64,000 nucleotides of DNA from Hawksworthiomyces lignivorus (taxonomy: Eukaryota > Ascomycota > Sordariomycetes > Ophiostomatales > Ophiostomataceae). Under the pieces are notes generated by a model that was not told the DNA's origin, ran no database searches, and was given only the letters and a program-made list of their open reading frames with translations. Both the position numbers and the translations under genes were made by a program. Below, in pieces: positions 45,620 to 57,068 of this stretch. Within the stretch, counting starts at the first letter, position 1, and every line of letters begins with the position of its first letter. Location of the stretch: positions 992,001 through 1,056,000 of the forward strand of contig NTMA01000008.1 in NCBI GenBank assembly GCA_002917075.1, written 5' to 3'.

Positions 45620-46498
45620 ATGAACAGCAGCAGTACACACGTACATGTACGTCAGCACCAGCAGCGGCAGTAGCGTCAGCTCCCCATCCCAATCTGCGTT
45701 CTCGCTTCTCCGCGCCGCGCACTGGACAGCACACACACAAAACCTTACGATTTCCCGCCTCGTTTTACAGCCGACAAACTCCAGAGAGACGGCGGAGAGG
45801 CAATTTTGGAGCGGAGATTGGAATGCCTGGTGATTCGTATCTCCAGCCCCTCCGGAATAAAATAGAAATCAGACGGAACCCCGAAAGAAGTAGCTAAAGT
45901 CCACGTGACTAAACGGTGGCTAGAGCGAACGGAGAATGAAACCCAAAAGGGCGGTAAAAGCGCAGCTTGGCCAGGGAGGGCAAGTGAAGGCAAGGGGAGG
46001 CAATGCCGGCTGGCATCACGAAAGACAAGATACGAGACCTGCAGGAAAAAAAAAAGAGGCACGAGGCGCACAGGGCACACACAAGAAATGAGCGATCTCC
46101 GATGACAGGGCCGGAATTCCCCGCATCCTTGCATGGGAAAGCTGCAGCCGTGCGGAATTTGTGCAAGCTGGTTGCAAATGCTTAATTTCTCGACCTGGTA
46201 CGGGTAGAGAGTACGTATCTGCGCGTGTATGCTTATACATATTTACGGGTACACGGTGTGCCGTGGAAAATCCGTGGAAAATGGCTAATGGGTAAATCGG
46301 AGAACGGTCTAGTTTAAATGGTGATCTAGTCCAGCCAATGAGAGCCTGCTGATGCTAACAATAATAATGGAAACAGGTAAGTATGACGTTTCGACGAGCG
46401 GCTTTTGGTGCCGGAGCGAATGTCCGATTTGGTCCGCTGTGGCGGGTGCGCTTATGTACAGGAACATTCCACTTTTCCTCGCTCGTGCAAGCTCTATC

Positions 46499-47914
46499 TT
46501 ATAGCTTGGCCGGCTTCTCGCTGCTAGCGGCTGCAGCAGCAGCCGCCGCCGCCTTCTTGGCCGCCCGCGCCGCCTGTGCTGCCGCCAGCACCGGCCCCAC
46601 CTCTGCCAGCGGCCGCAGCTCGACCTCGCTGGGCGGGCCTGGGGGCACCTGCCGCAGGAGCACCACGCGTTGCGCGTCGCCGCGCCGCCCGCTGCTGCGC
46701 AGCTCTGGCCCCGGCCGGTCCAGCCCCATGACGGTGCGGCCGTCGGGCGCCGGCAGCCGGCCCAGCACGTAGGGGCTGATGACGCGGTCGGCCCAGGGCA
46801 CAAAGTCGTCGGCCGGCTCGCCCAGGCTGCCCAGGCTGCCCAGGCTGCCCAGGCTGCCCAGGCTGCCCAGGCTGCCCAGGCTGCCCAGGCTGCCCAGGCT
46901 GCCCAGGCTGCCCTGGTCGCCCCGGAGCAGCGCCGCCAGCTGCTCGCGCTCGGCCGCATAGCGGGCGCGGCTAGCCGACGGCGTCTCCGCCTCCGCAGCC
47001 TGCGCTGGCGCAACTCCCAGGATCGGCGCCAGCAGCGACAGGATGTAGTACTGCGGCGGGAACAGGATGACCTCGCCGCGGTGGGCGCGCTGCAGCCAGG
47101 CGGCGGCGCTGGCGAACTCGGCCGCCATGACTTCGGTGAGGTCCGCCGAGGCAGCGGCGGCGGCGCCGTTCGACCCTGCTGCCCCCGCATCTTCTGCTAC
47201 CACGGCCGTCTCCTCCTCCAGCGGCAGCAGGTACAGGTACATCTGCGTCGTGTAGCGCCGCGCCAGGTTGGGCGGCGTGATCCACCGCGTGAAGGGGATC
47301 AGGTTGTCTGCAGAGTGCGCATTTTTTGGTCAGCCATTTGGTCGTGCGCTTCTGCGCGGTGAAAAAACAGCGCCGCGCCGGGAGACCCACCTAGGTCGGC
47401 CTGGCCGCCGACGCTGGCCAGCCACGTTTCGAACTGCTCCTCCTCGTCGGCCACGCGTCGCCGTGCCGGCCGGCTCGCGTCCTCGGAGAGGTGCAGGAGC
47501 GCCTTCGCCTTCGCCGTCGCGCCGTCGCGTGGCCGCGCCAGCAGCACGCCGCTCTCCTCAAATGTTTCGCGCACCGCCGCCAGCCGGTACCCGGGGCCGT
47601 CCTCGTGGCGTGCTGGGCTGTCCACTGCGGGAATGTGCGCGCCCTCGTGGAATGCGCTGAGATTGCCGCCGGGGAATACGTGCGCCGACGAGAACGTCGT
47701 GCTCCTCTGCATGCGGTGCAGCAGGAGCACCTCGTTGGTCGGGGAGAGGACGACGACGCTGCGCACAAGAGACTGTCAGTCGGAACGAGGGAACACAACA
47801 TTAAAAACAACCAATGCCACCAATGTAGCTGCAAAGGGACCGTAGCTACCTCGCACTCGGCGCTGGAATGCTGGGCGGCTTGGGCGGGCCGCTGGGCTTC
47901 TTAGGGCCGTCCAT
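46499..47914 (-). CDS. Nudix hydrolase of the peroxisomal NUDT19-like type
   Basis: Three exons on the minus strand, 47914-47850, 47758-47391 and 47307-46499, give 413 residues. The fold begins SVVVLSPTNEVLLLHR, then SSAHVFPGGNLSAFHEG, and the Nudix box core is RETFEESG at 85-92 (REx2EExG present). The long gap between FPGG and the box and the PFTRWITPPNLARRYTTQMYLYLL segment are typical of the NUDT19/RP2 branch, where known members hydrolyse CoA and its esters. The protein ends in Ala-Lys-Leu, a PTS1-type peroxisomal signal. An (SLG)9 insert comes from a 9-bp tandem repeat. The start at 47914 gives a short Pro-rich leader; the same frame stays open upstream to about 48445 and could add a mitochondrial-type presequence. 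Confidence 0.88.
46818..46910 (-). repeat. 9-bp tandem repeat (about 10 units) inside the Nudix gene
   Basis: The unit is GCCCAGGCT on the plus strand, repeated without interruption and in frame, encoding nine Ser-Leu-Gly triplets on the minus strand. The number of units is likely to vary between strains. Confidence 0.92.
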
Positions 47915-49257
47915 GGCGTCGGTGGTCCGCTGCGCGGTCGTCGTATGAAATGCCTCCCTGTTTGTAGACGGTAGGGTAATCTTCGCTTGTCCCCGAGCGC
48001 TTCGTAGACGTCTAGGCGCTCTGCTAGTAGTGAAGAATGGCCGGCTGTGTATTATTACGACAGGAAAAGAAGCACTTGGAAGTTGCGCGGTGAGATGTGG
48101 ATGAGCAGCAGCAGCGGTGTGGACCAGAGCAATTGGCCGCTGATGAAGCAAAGCCTTCTCCGTAAGCCGAGGCAAGACGTGGGGGAGGGAGAGGCCGTGC
48201 ATTATCTGCTGCGGCTCGAGGTGCATGCGGATCGAGGGGGAGGGAGGAGAGGAGCGGAGAAGGAGACGCATCCGGTAGCTACGGGCGTCCGATAGCAGAA
48301 GCTCTTGAGGCGCCGCAGCCAGTGACAATTGCGGTGCGCCACACCAACGCCTAGCCTGTAATGTAGGTAGTTGGCCGTAGGAAAAGGCGAGCGGAGAAGG
48401 GTTCCTGGCCAGTTTGTTGCCGCCCAGCCGATGCCGAGGTCTCACAGGCTAGCTTCGATGTGCTCTCTTTGCGGGGCAGAGAGAATAAAGCTACGCAGTG
48501 CTCTGTACGAGCACTCCGTAGCCTGTACACCTACAACAGTTAACAGCCCCGTCCTACAGCCGTGCCATAGCGCCGTATTAGCGGTGCTGGGTTATGTAAT
48601 CGCTAAAGTTTCCCTAATTGGAATAAACCCGACCTGGCGGATCCAGAGGCTGCTAACTCCTAGCACTGCGCTTACTCAGGGCCAAATCGACCGCATCTTC
48701 AAATCTGATGTTCCAAATTTCGTCGCGGAGTCGATGTCGACGGCACTAATCGTCATGACGAAAATCAGATTGCTACCCTGCGGAGACAGATTTGTGATAC
48801 AATTCGCTTTGCTACTGGCATTCGGGGATGTGGCACCTCACCGGAATACCACCAGTCTTGTTGAACAATCCGACCAGTCAGGTAATCTCCAGCCAAGTAG
48901 CCTTCTGACCTGGCCAATATTCCTCCGTCTTACAGCAAATGAGCTGTCAACACAGCTACAAAGCTACCAAAGTTATCACATAAACGCCACATCAAGCGCG
49001 TGTTTGCACACATGGAACTACCTTGATCGATGAGTCACTGACCGCGTATGACGTGCTCGTGCATGTAGAAGGGACCGTATTTTGCAACAGTTACTCAATT
49101 ACATATTAATATCTTGAAGGTTTAGGCTGTCTCTCCATACTTCTCAAGTGCTCTGGGGGACGGTCTGTGGAACATCGGTTCCCCATATAACTGTCTCCTC
49201 CATCCCTCCCCTGCATCTGTAGGCAACGGCAGCAGCCGCCGTTTGCTTCTACTTCAA
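47915..49257. other. Intergenic; open frames on both strands but no gene called
   Basis: About 1.3 kb. On the minus strand the frame of the Nudix first exon stays open to about 48445 and may belong to that gene. On the plus strand a 220-codon ORF (48371-49033) has no domain pattern and mixed codon use, so it is not called. The right end is the 3' side of the PTR2 gene. Confidence 0.45.
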
Positions 49258-51377
49258 TTATGTGCGTGAGTAAGCTGGTAACGGCTCTTCCGCTACGGTA
49301 CTGGTCGATGTGGCAGCTACGTCCTGCTCCAGGATGTAGATCTCGTTGTCGATGTGGTGGTGGCGGTAGTAGAAGATAATTGTCTGCACAAAAAGCGCAA
49401 TGGCCGGAGCAGCCCAGACCCACTAACAAGGAAAAGCAACGGTCAGCACGATTTAAGTTGCACGGACGGGGGAGACAACACTGCAGAGAGGAGGGGAACT
49501 GGGGCAGGAGAGAGGATGGCGGCGACACAGCAAAGAAGAAAACGTACGATCAGGTGCGGGTCGACGATGACCGGGATGAGGATCTCGCCGAGGGCGCTCG
49601 ACAGCGCGTTGGTGAAGAGGAAGAGGGCCATGACGACGGACTTGAGGTGGGGCGGGGCGCGCACGTAGGCCAGCTCGTACGCGGTCACGTTGCAGAACAG
49701 CTCGGAGATGGCGCCCAGCCCGACGTTGGGCACCTGCCACCAGATGGACAGCGGCGAGATGCCGTCGCAGGTGCTGGCCTGGTAGCCGCAGGGGCTGGTC
49801 TCGTACACCTTCCACTGCACAATGGCGCCGATGACGCTGGAGAGCGAGGCCAGCAGGAAGCCCACCGTCATGCGCTTGATGGGGCCAAAGTGGATGCGGT
49901 AGTGGCCCAGCAGCGGGTACAGCCCGTACGTCAGGAGCGGGGTCACGCCGATGATGATGATGGGGTTGAGGTTGGTCAGCAGGTCGTTGGGCGCGCCGTT
50001 GGACGTCATGGCCGCCGCCTGGTTGTTGCTGACGGCGCCGATGCCGCCGTCGTTGAGGTTGTACAGCGGGAAGTACAGGAACACCACCGTCGCCGCCAGC
50101 GTGCGCCTGACGTCCTGCACCGCGCGCTCCGTCCACGACACCTCGATGCCGCGCGCCGCCAGCGCCGCCGGCGTCGCCGCCTCCCAAAAGTCTTTGCGCC
50201 AGAAGGCGCCCTTGCTGTGCCAGATCGCCGTCCAGGCGATCTTGATAAAGTTGACCAGATCCGAGCTGCCCGACGGCGGCTTGCGCACCAGCTTCTTGTA
50301 GATGAGCAGCAGCAGGACCGGCAGCAGGAAGTACACAATGCCCGGCAGCAGGAACGACAGCCAGAAGCCCACGTACTTCTCCGTGTACGTCGTCGCCAGC
50401 GCGAAGAAGGCACCGATGTTGATCATGGCGTAAAAGATGAGCAGGATGCGCTGGATCGTGATTTCCGGGTCTACAATCTCCCGCTCGCCCGACGGCAGCG
50501 TGCGCACGTACGCCTTCTGGTGCCGGTACTGGTCGATCACGGTTGGCGCCACGTTGGGCTTGAAGATGCCGGCGCCCACCGCCAGCAAGATGAGCGAGAT
50601 GACAAACGGCGCCAAACCGTTACCTGCCCTGAGCACCGATGGCGCTGCGCCGCCGATCATGATGATGTGCGCCACACCGCCGATGATCACACCGAGCATG
50701 ATAGTCTTGAAGCGGCCAAGGTGGACATCGGCAATGTAGGCGCCGAGAATGGGAAAGACGTACGCCAAGAATGTAAACAGCAGGCTGAAGGCCGTCGCCA
50801 CCTGCAGTCCCTTGTCCCTATGAAGATGACTTGTCAGCATTCTCTGCTGCCACTCTATTTCTTTTTCTATTTTCCTCATCTAGCACTTACAACGCTCCTG
50901 CGTGGCCATTCACGTCGCCTTTAGCAACGGCACCACTGCCGGGGCCTCCCTTTGGGAGAGGGAACTCCAGGAAGTTGTTGAAGACGGTGCTGGCGCCGAA
51001 ATAGGAGGCGCGCTCAGCTAGTTCGGCCACGCACAGCACATACGACACTATGGGAATGCTGCCGGTGACGTGACGCAGCGTGTGCATCTCCTCATCCGTA
51101 GGTTCCGGGTACTCCTCGTCGTTACGGATCAGGTCGGTGGACGTTCTTCCAACACCAGCATCAGGGCCTTGCGTCCGCTTCTCAATGTCCACCTCTGCCG
51201 CACCAATCTCCTCCGACTCGGCCGGCATGATACCAGAGAACGCCTGGGCGGTGCCAACCGACTTGGCTGGCCCTTCGGCGACGGCCTCGACGGTAGCGTC
51301 TGTGCCTTCGCATTAGAACCGGACGCGTAGAAGGGGCGAGAGCTGAATGGTAGCAGTCGAAGGATTTACTTACCCAT
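49258..51377 (-). CDS. ptr2: PTR2-type proton-coupled peptide transporter
   Basis: Four exons on the minus strand, 51377-51374, 51299-50891, 50817-49548 and 49422-49258, give 615 residues. The ATG lies only four bases before the first intron, so this start is inferred from frame continuity; a further upstream exon is possible. The POT/PTR signatures are present: ELAERASYFG near residues 94-103, YVFPILGAYIADVHLGRFKTIMLG, and GAGIFKPNVAPTVIDQYRHQK, the family's second signature. VYFLLPVLLLLIYKK and the paired late helices QVPNVGLGAISELFCNVTAYELAYVRAP and LFLFTNALSSALGEIL follow. The last exon supplies the final helix (WVWAAPAIALFVQTIIFYY) and a polar tail. It imports di- and tripeptides across the plasma membrane. 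Confidence 0.92.
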
Positions 51378-54271
51378 CTTAGGATTACGATCACTGTTGT
51401 CTTTTAGGATGCCGTCAATCCTTCAGAGAGAAAAATAAAAGAAGTCTTTTACTTCCTCTCCCTCTCACAATCCTGTTTGCTTGTTTATAAAATTTCAGAC
51501 ACGTATGGGACAGTGGTTTCTTATTTATCCAGACGCCGGGATGGAGCTCTGACTTCCTAGCTATCTTTGTCTCTTTTCCCTCCTTCCCCTTCTCTCCAAC
51601 CGGCTGGGAAGGTTTAATTTATGTGCCACTCACCCTTCCCCCGTACAGAAACATGCATGGGCAGCAGACCACATTGCTACGCCGCAAATCATTACCTGGG
51701 AAATAGAGTGATAGACGAGGAGGGGGGTATTGGCTGCATATGGCGACTGCTTCCACCCTCTTCTCCCGCGCTTCCAACGCAGAGGCACGCACGCGCTACA
51801 CATATCATGGCTCTTTTTACCTATCTGAACTGTTGGCTTTTCTGCCTCATCTCGGAGGTTTGAGGGTTGTATGTACCCGCGAGGGAGAGCTCGCGACAGG
51901 ATGCTTGCTTACGACATTTTTAGAATTTTGCACGCGAGCGCCCCAGAGCCGGCTATGCTCCACGACAACACCAGCTGAGAGACAATAGATGACCTCTTGC
52001 TTCTTGTGAGGGAGTTACCGAGTGGCATATTCGACAGGCAAGCCGAGAAGAGAGAACAAGCATGAGGGCATTTAAAGAGATCAGAAAAAGATAAATTCCC
52101 GACCATCGAGGATAGTTGAGGTCGTGAAAGAGAAAAATACAGTGAAAGATAAAAGAAACTGGGACTGAACGGGGGGGCAACGAGTCTTGGCTCTGGGTAG
52201 GGATACCCGCTTCGCTGTTAGCCCCCAGATTGCGAAGAGAGCGACAACTTAAGACCCATGGGTGAGGATAAACAAGCGCAGGTAAGTAGGCGCCAAGTTG
52301 GAGCAGAAAGGGGGCACCAAAAAAACCCCCAAAGGCGACAACAACGCTGTGCTCAGACAGCAAATGTGAGAATTAAATATGTGCGCAGATGAGAGTTTCT
52401 TAAATTGAGAGAGGCCAAAAGAGATGCATTTCCTCTTTTGTCGTTAAGAAAGAACAGACACGTGTCTCAGGGACGCACAATTGTTTTGGAAAGGGTAGAG
52501 AAGCGAAACCCAACAACGATGCTTTGCGACCAACGAGAAACCACCCACCACTTGAGAAGAAATGATAGCCACAGTAGAACCCTGGTTGTCTTCATCTGCA
52601 ATCTGCATCGATGCCGCAACACGATATAGAGAGCCAAGACCGGAACCTGACCTGTGGCTAAACGGGCTTGGAAGCCTACCTTCTTCTCCCAAATTAGGAG
52701 AGTCGTAAGCTTGGCCCTCCTGCGGACAGGAACGGCTCCAAGCGAGCCATGGCCTCGCCGCAATCCGATCTATGTCAACAGGATATCTTGAAATCGAAAC
52801 CAGAGGCATTGTATACTTAGTGTTCTTGGCATTTGCGGAGGTTACATGGTAAATGCCAAGAGAAGCAATGATAAGACCCGCTTGGAAAAGTTACGGAGAT
52901 GACGCCCAGTTCCTATTAGACTAACCAGCGGGCTCTGTAGACGTACAAATTGCAACGACATATGAAGCACTCTACGGGATAACGTCTGATGCTCAGCTTG
53001 CCTTTGTCTTCTCTCCATTTCTTTTTTGACTTCAAGCCTTGCCCACCTTCCTCTTTCTGCTATGGCGGGATCCGTTGTCAATATTTTGTCTTGTGCTCGT
53101 CTTTCTATTCCCTGGTCGCTATTGGTGAATAAAGGTCGTTGGCCCTGGCCCTGGCGACAAAACTTGGCTCTCGGGATCTGCAACTCTCTTTATTCCAACG
53201 GCAGCTTACACGCTTTTGGCCTGGCCTAATTGCGGCGAGCTGCAACTCTTGCAGAGGCGAGAACTCAACCATTCCTCCTTTTGCTAAAAATGCCATAGTT
53301 TCCTATTAGCCTGTATTCACAGGGCTCATTTGGAGAGCTCTCACTGGAGGACGCAACAGCTAATACAGTCAGAAGATGCAAATATTAATTGCTTTACGAG
53401 CATGGAAGCAACAACTCAACCTCTTTGCTGCCCTCCCCCCCCTGGCCTTCTCATTCCGCTCCAAACATGGCGCCCCGCTATGCCGCAATCTTTCTCCGCA
53501 ATGGCTGCATGTTGAGCAGTGGTCTCAGGCACCTATCAACAATATTGAGAGAAAAATGAAATAGAAATAAAAGAAAACAACCAAGACTAAAATAAAAAGC
53601 TTGGCGAGGCATTGGCTAAATGCTACACTGTAAAACTGATAACAACGCTTCAACTGAATCGCTTGTGGCACAGGGTGGAGCAACACTTTTAATCACCCAC
53701 TGTCTCCCTGTGCTTTCGAATGAAAGACCGCATTCAGAAGAGCAAAAGATGCACGTTGTTTGAACCTGGCAGGCAAGGAGCTATGACATCAGAAGGACTT
53801 GCATGAAGTGGCCGCAACAGGCGGCCACCACAATGAACGTAGATGGGGTAGCAGTGAGGCAGAACTGACATGTTTGAGAAAGCTCCAGGGCCATGGGAAA
53901 GACGCCGCCATTGCCAATTCAGTGGACAAGACGCAGCGCGCGAGAACTACCTTCTTGCACGAGTATTAGACGTACCGCTTGTTATTCTTTTGTGGGGTTT
54001 CACCTGCTTGCATGCTGGTGCATCGTTATTTTACTGAGGAGTTCATACCCCTCGAATTGTAATGGCATACACGCCATTATGAAATACAAAAAGCGACTTG
54101 GCACAGCAAAAAAAAAAAAAAAAAGTTGCATATTAGGTCTTACTTCTGTTTTGACCCATGCTAGACCCAGAACATGCGTGGCACATCCCTTAATAGTTTA
54201 GCTACATATAGTTCTAAGAAGAAGGTTGGTGGTCGGCGCCTCAGTTCCTGTTGAAGCTTGCCATGATAACG
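51378..54271. other. Intergenic, no gene seen
   Basis: About 2.9 kb between the PTR2 start and the broken aryl-alcohol dehydrogenase. The left part should hold the PTR2 promoter and leader (CT-rich on the minus sense near 51540-51610). Short ORFs around 52440-52810 on both strands show no domain features. A 16-nt poly-A run lies near 54110. Confidence 0.5.
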
Positions 54272-55546
54272 CTAGGCAGCGCCATACTCCTTCTTGATCA
54301 TGATAGAACGTGGCGCGGGTACGTAGTCAAAGTGGGCGGCCATACCAAGAACACCGGTGTCCTGGTAGTGGGGCTCCTCGCTGGGTCGCGCAAAGGCAGA
54401 CCGCAGAAGGTCGTGGGAAAAGCCAAAGTCAAACGGCACGGCGCTGTCGATCTCCCGGATGTCGTCGTCTGTCAGCTCCAGAGCGAGCGCCTCGATGTTG
54501 CTCTGGAGATGCGTCGTCGTGCGCCCGCCGACGATGGGGAATACGTAGGGAGCCTTGTGCATGACGTAGGCCAGGGCGACGCTGGTGATGATGGTGCCCT
54601 TGCGGTCGGCCACAGCCTCCAGGGCTTTACTCGTGGCGATCTGCGCCGGGGTGGCGGGGAGCTGCCGGCCTTCCTTCTGCTCCATCTGGGCCTTGCGCTG
54701 GGTGTCCGTCTTGAAAGGGCCGCCGCCGAGGGTGGCCCATGGCATAATACCCATGCCCTAGCTGTGGGCCATGGGGATGATGTCTCGCTCGAGCTCGCGC
54801 TCGGCTGCAGACCAGCGCCCCTGGTAGACACAGAAAGGGCGGAGGCCGTGGTTGCGGGCATATTCGTTGGCCTGGATCTTGTCGCTGGTGTGGAGGCGGT
54901 AGTCTGTCGCGTACTTAGTGGAGATCACTGATCAAAAACGAGGACAAGAGGTCAGCATTGGGGCAATAAGAAGCACGCAGGTCCGCAATAACAGCCCAAA
55001 AGCACTTCGTGTAAGTCTCAATTTCACTTACCCATCTGATCACGGTTGTCACGCTTCTTCATCCACTCGCCAATCCAGGTTTCAGACTCCTCTAGTTTGG
55101 TCTCTTAATAAAACATATTCGAAAAATTATTGCATGGCGGGCTTCTTTTCAACCGTACCATTTTGATAATTGTTTGCAGTGTCAATGGAGTTACCGCCCT
55201 GCTCTAATGTCAGTGCACCCAATCCGTAAATCGGCCCTCCTGGCCGCACATCTTCACGTGTCAGCGATCACATTTTCATAGAAGAAGTCGAGCATCTTCT
55301 CACTTTGCTTTTGGTCGCAAGCACCCATGAAGCCTTTCCTGCAGAGATGGCATAAGAGAAAAAAAACAGCCGACAAGAAAAACACAGGAAGCCATGCTTC
55401 TTGCAAGAAACTTACCAGGCATCGCCGAAATTCATTGATCCTAAGCATAGTGGGCTAACGCGCACGCCCGCAGTGGGTGAAAGCAGTCGGTAGCGGCCAA
55501 GGAGAGATGGCGGAGGAGGGGCGGGAGCGAAGAGTGACACGGACAT
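54272..55546 (-). pseudogene. Aryl-alcohol dehydrogenase (aldo/keto reductase), disrupted
   Basis: Five exons on the minus strand are recognisable: 55546-55416, 55338-55272, 55198-55159, 55091-55032 and 54927-54272. They read as an AAD-type aldo/keto reductase: [19 protein letters not shown], then [61 protein letters not shown] and [14 protein letters not shown]. Two lesions are visible. First, DKIQAN runs straight into [11 protein letters not shown]; about 65-70 residues that normally separate these blocks, including the catalytic-site strands, are missing in frame. Second, a TAG at 54760-54758 replaces the codon between MAHS and GMGIMPWATLGGG. The remainder, down to the normal C-terminus, stays open. 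Splice sites look intact, so the loss is probably recent. Active relatives reduce aromatic aldehydes in the cytosol. Confidence 0.88.
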
Positions 55547-57068
55547 GTTGATGGAAACTGGCAACTATGGCGTGAATTGATATCGGTGGAAGCGTCAGAG
55601 GAAAGGCAACTCAAAAAACAAATCGACAACAACAAGACGAGAGAAAGAAGCGGGAGACAAACAAGACTATCGTGAGAGTTTCTTATATATCCAGTAGTGA
55701 ACACGACGAAACGAACACGAGTCCTTCATGCAGCTAGCTAGCTAGCTGAGTATTCAATTGTCTGTCATCCTTCTTCTTTTGATGAACTGTTTCCGTAATT
55801 ACTGTCTCCCCTAGCTGCTGCATGCTTCAATATGCAGCCTTCATGACCAGGCTCTGACAAAAACTGGAAGGTAGCTTCTTCGGTGGCCAGTTTCGCGCAT
55901 AGAACCAGGCAGCACAGTGGGCGGGCATGAGCATCCGTAGCGCCAAGGGCGCTTGCTGACGCCATATGACAGTTTACGAGTAATGTGGCCTTTCAATACT
56001 TCCAGCATTGGCTAACCAACGCATCCTTTTCCTCAGAGCTCTTCTGGCCCGCCAAGCTTTTAGGATAGATACTGCAGGCTCATGCTCCACGCCATGCCGT
56101 GTAGATAAAGGCTGTTCCGTACGAGTAGCAAACTCCAGGTTGCATATCTCCTAATTCCGTATGTTGAACGCACTGGGCTGAGCCGATCGGAAGCCTCCTG
56201 AGCTAAGATGGTGTAAATCTCTGCCATGCCGGACGGACGATTACTACTTCGGATGATAGCTACTTCGGACCAACTCGGGGCAAAATGGCACCGCTCCGAC
56301 AATTACATCATTGTCCGATGTTGTGTTCGGTACGTCAAGGTACTCATTCCGGATAGTAAATTTGAGGTTTCCCTTTATATACGTAGTAGAGAATGTCTCA
56401 CAGATCAAAGCAATTGCATGCGATTCTTCTAGAGTGAAAGTTGTACGCAATGAAAAGGTCATTGTGATGTAACAGAATAAAGAAGCAACAGAGAGAGAGA
56501 AAAAGAGAAACTATGCAATTAGAGCTTTTTGCAACACCTGGGACAACGGAATGTTCTCTTTATTGTTTTGCTTTCTTCACATGTCTGCCAAGCTTTTATT
56601 TGAAAATCACTCCACAAGTCTGTTGGGTCCCTTCGCGCTGGCGTCATGGAGAACAGATCGATTTCAGAGATCATCTGGAGCTCATGAAAGTAGCGAATCG
56701 CGCCGCTGAAAACCCTCCGAATCCCTGGCGCTGGCGTTCCCGCTTCAACTAAAGCAAGGGCACCTAGCGTAGGGTATTCACCGTATCTTATACAGCGCAA
56801 CCACCTGAGAAATCTACCTGAGATGAGTGTGTGGAGTATGGTCCTATTATCGTGGATCACATGGCAAGGCAGTAATATGCTTGAAAAGATCTGCATACAA
56901 TAACGAAACGGTCTACAAAACAATAGCGCAAAATGCAATTGAACAAATCTATCCGCAGCGGACATAGACGCTAAGCACGTCTGTGCCGGGTTTTTCTTGG
57001 TCCCAAACAAGAAAAAAAAAGAATTTCATCTCTTCCCCTCCCCCCCACTCTTCTCTTTGCCTCGCGCC
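55547..57068. other. Intergenic, no gene seen
   Basis: About 1.5 kb. It includes a short AGCT/CTAG tandem at 55733-55748. Short ORFs such as 56519-57010 on the minus strand lack a domain pattern. The right end is the malic enzyme 3' region. Confidence 0.5.

Larger units (their letters stand above)
44304..46498. other. Intergenic with a purine-rich tract and simple repeats
   Basis: About 2.2 kb between the Zn2Cys6 and Nudix genes. It contains the purine-rich tract 44332-44530, CA/AAAGG-type imperfect repeats around 45300-45440 and a GCACCAG/CTGCACC repeat block at 45531-45619. No gene is supported. Confidence 0.5.

Noticed and set aside
48371..49033. 220-codon plus-strand ORF between the Nudix and PTR2 genes
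   Set aside because: No domain, signal or membrane pattern and unremarkable codon use; could be chance, so not called.
49380..50924. 514-codon plus-strand ORF opposite PTR2
   Set aside because: Arg/His/Asp-rich shadow of the transporter exon, with no plausible fold.
55733..55748. AGCT tandem as a possible attachment or recombination site
   Set aside because: Short self-complementary tandem of four units, within what simple-sequence drift produces; no flanking element.
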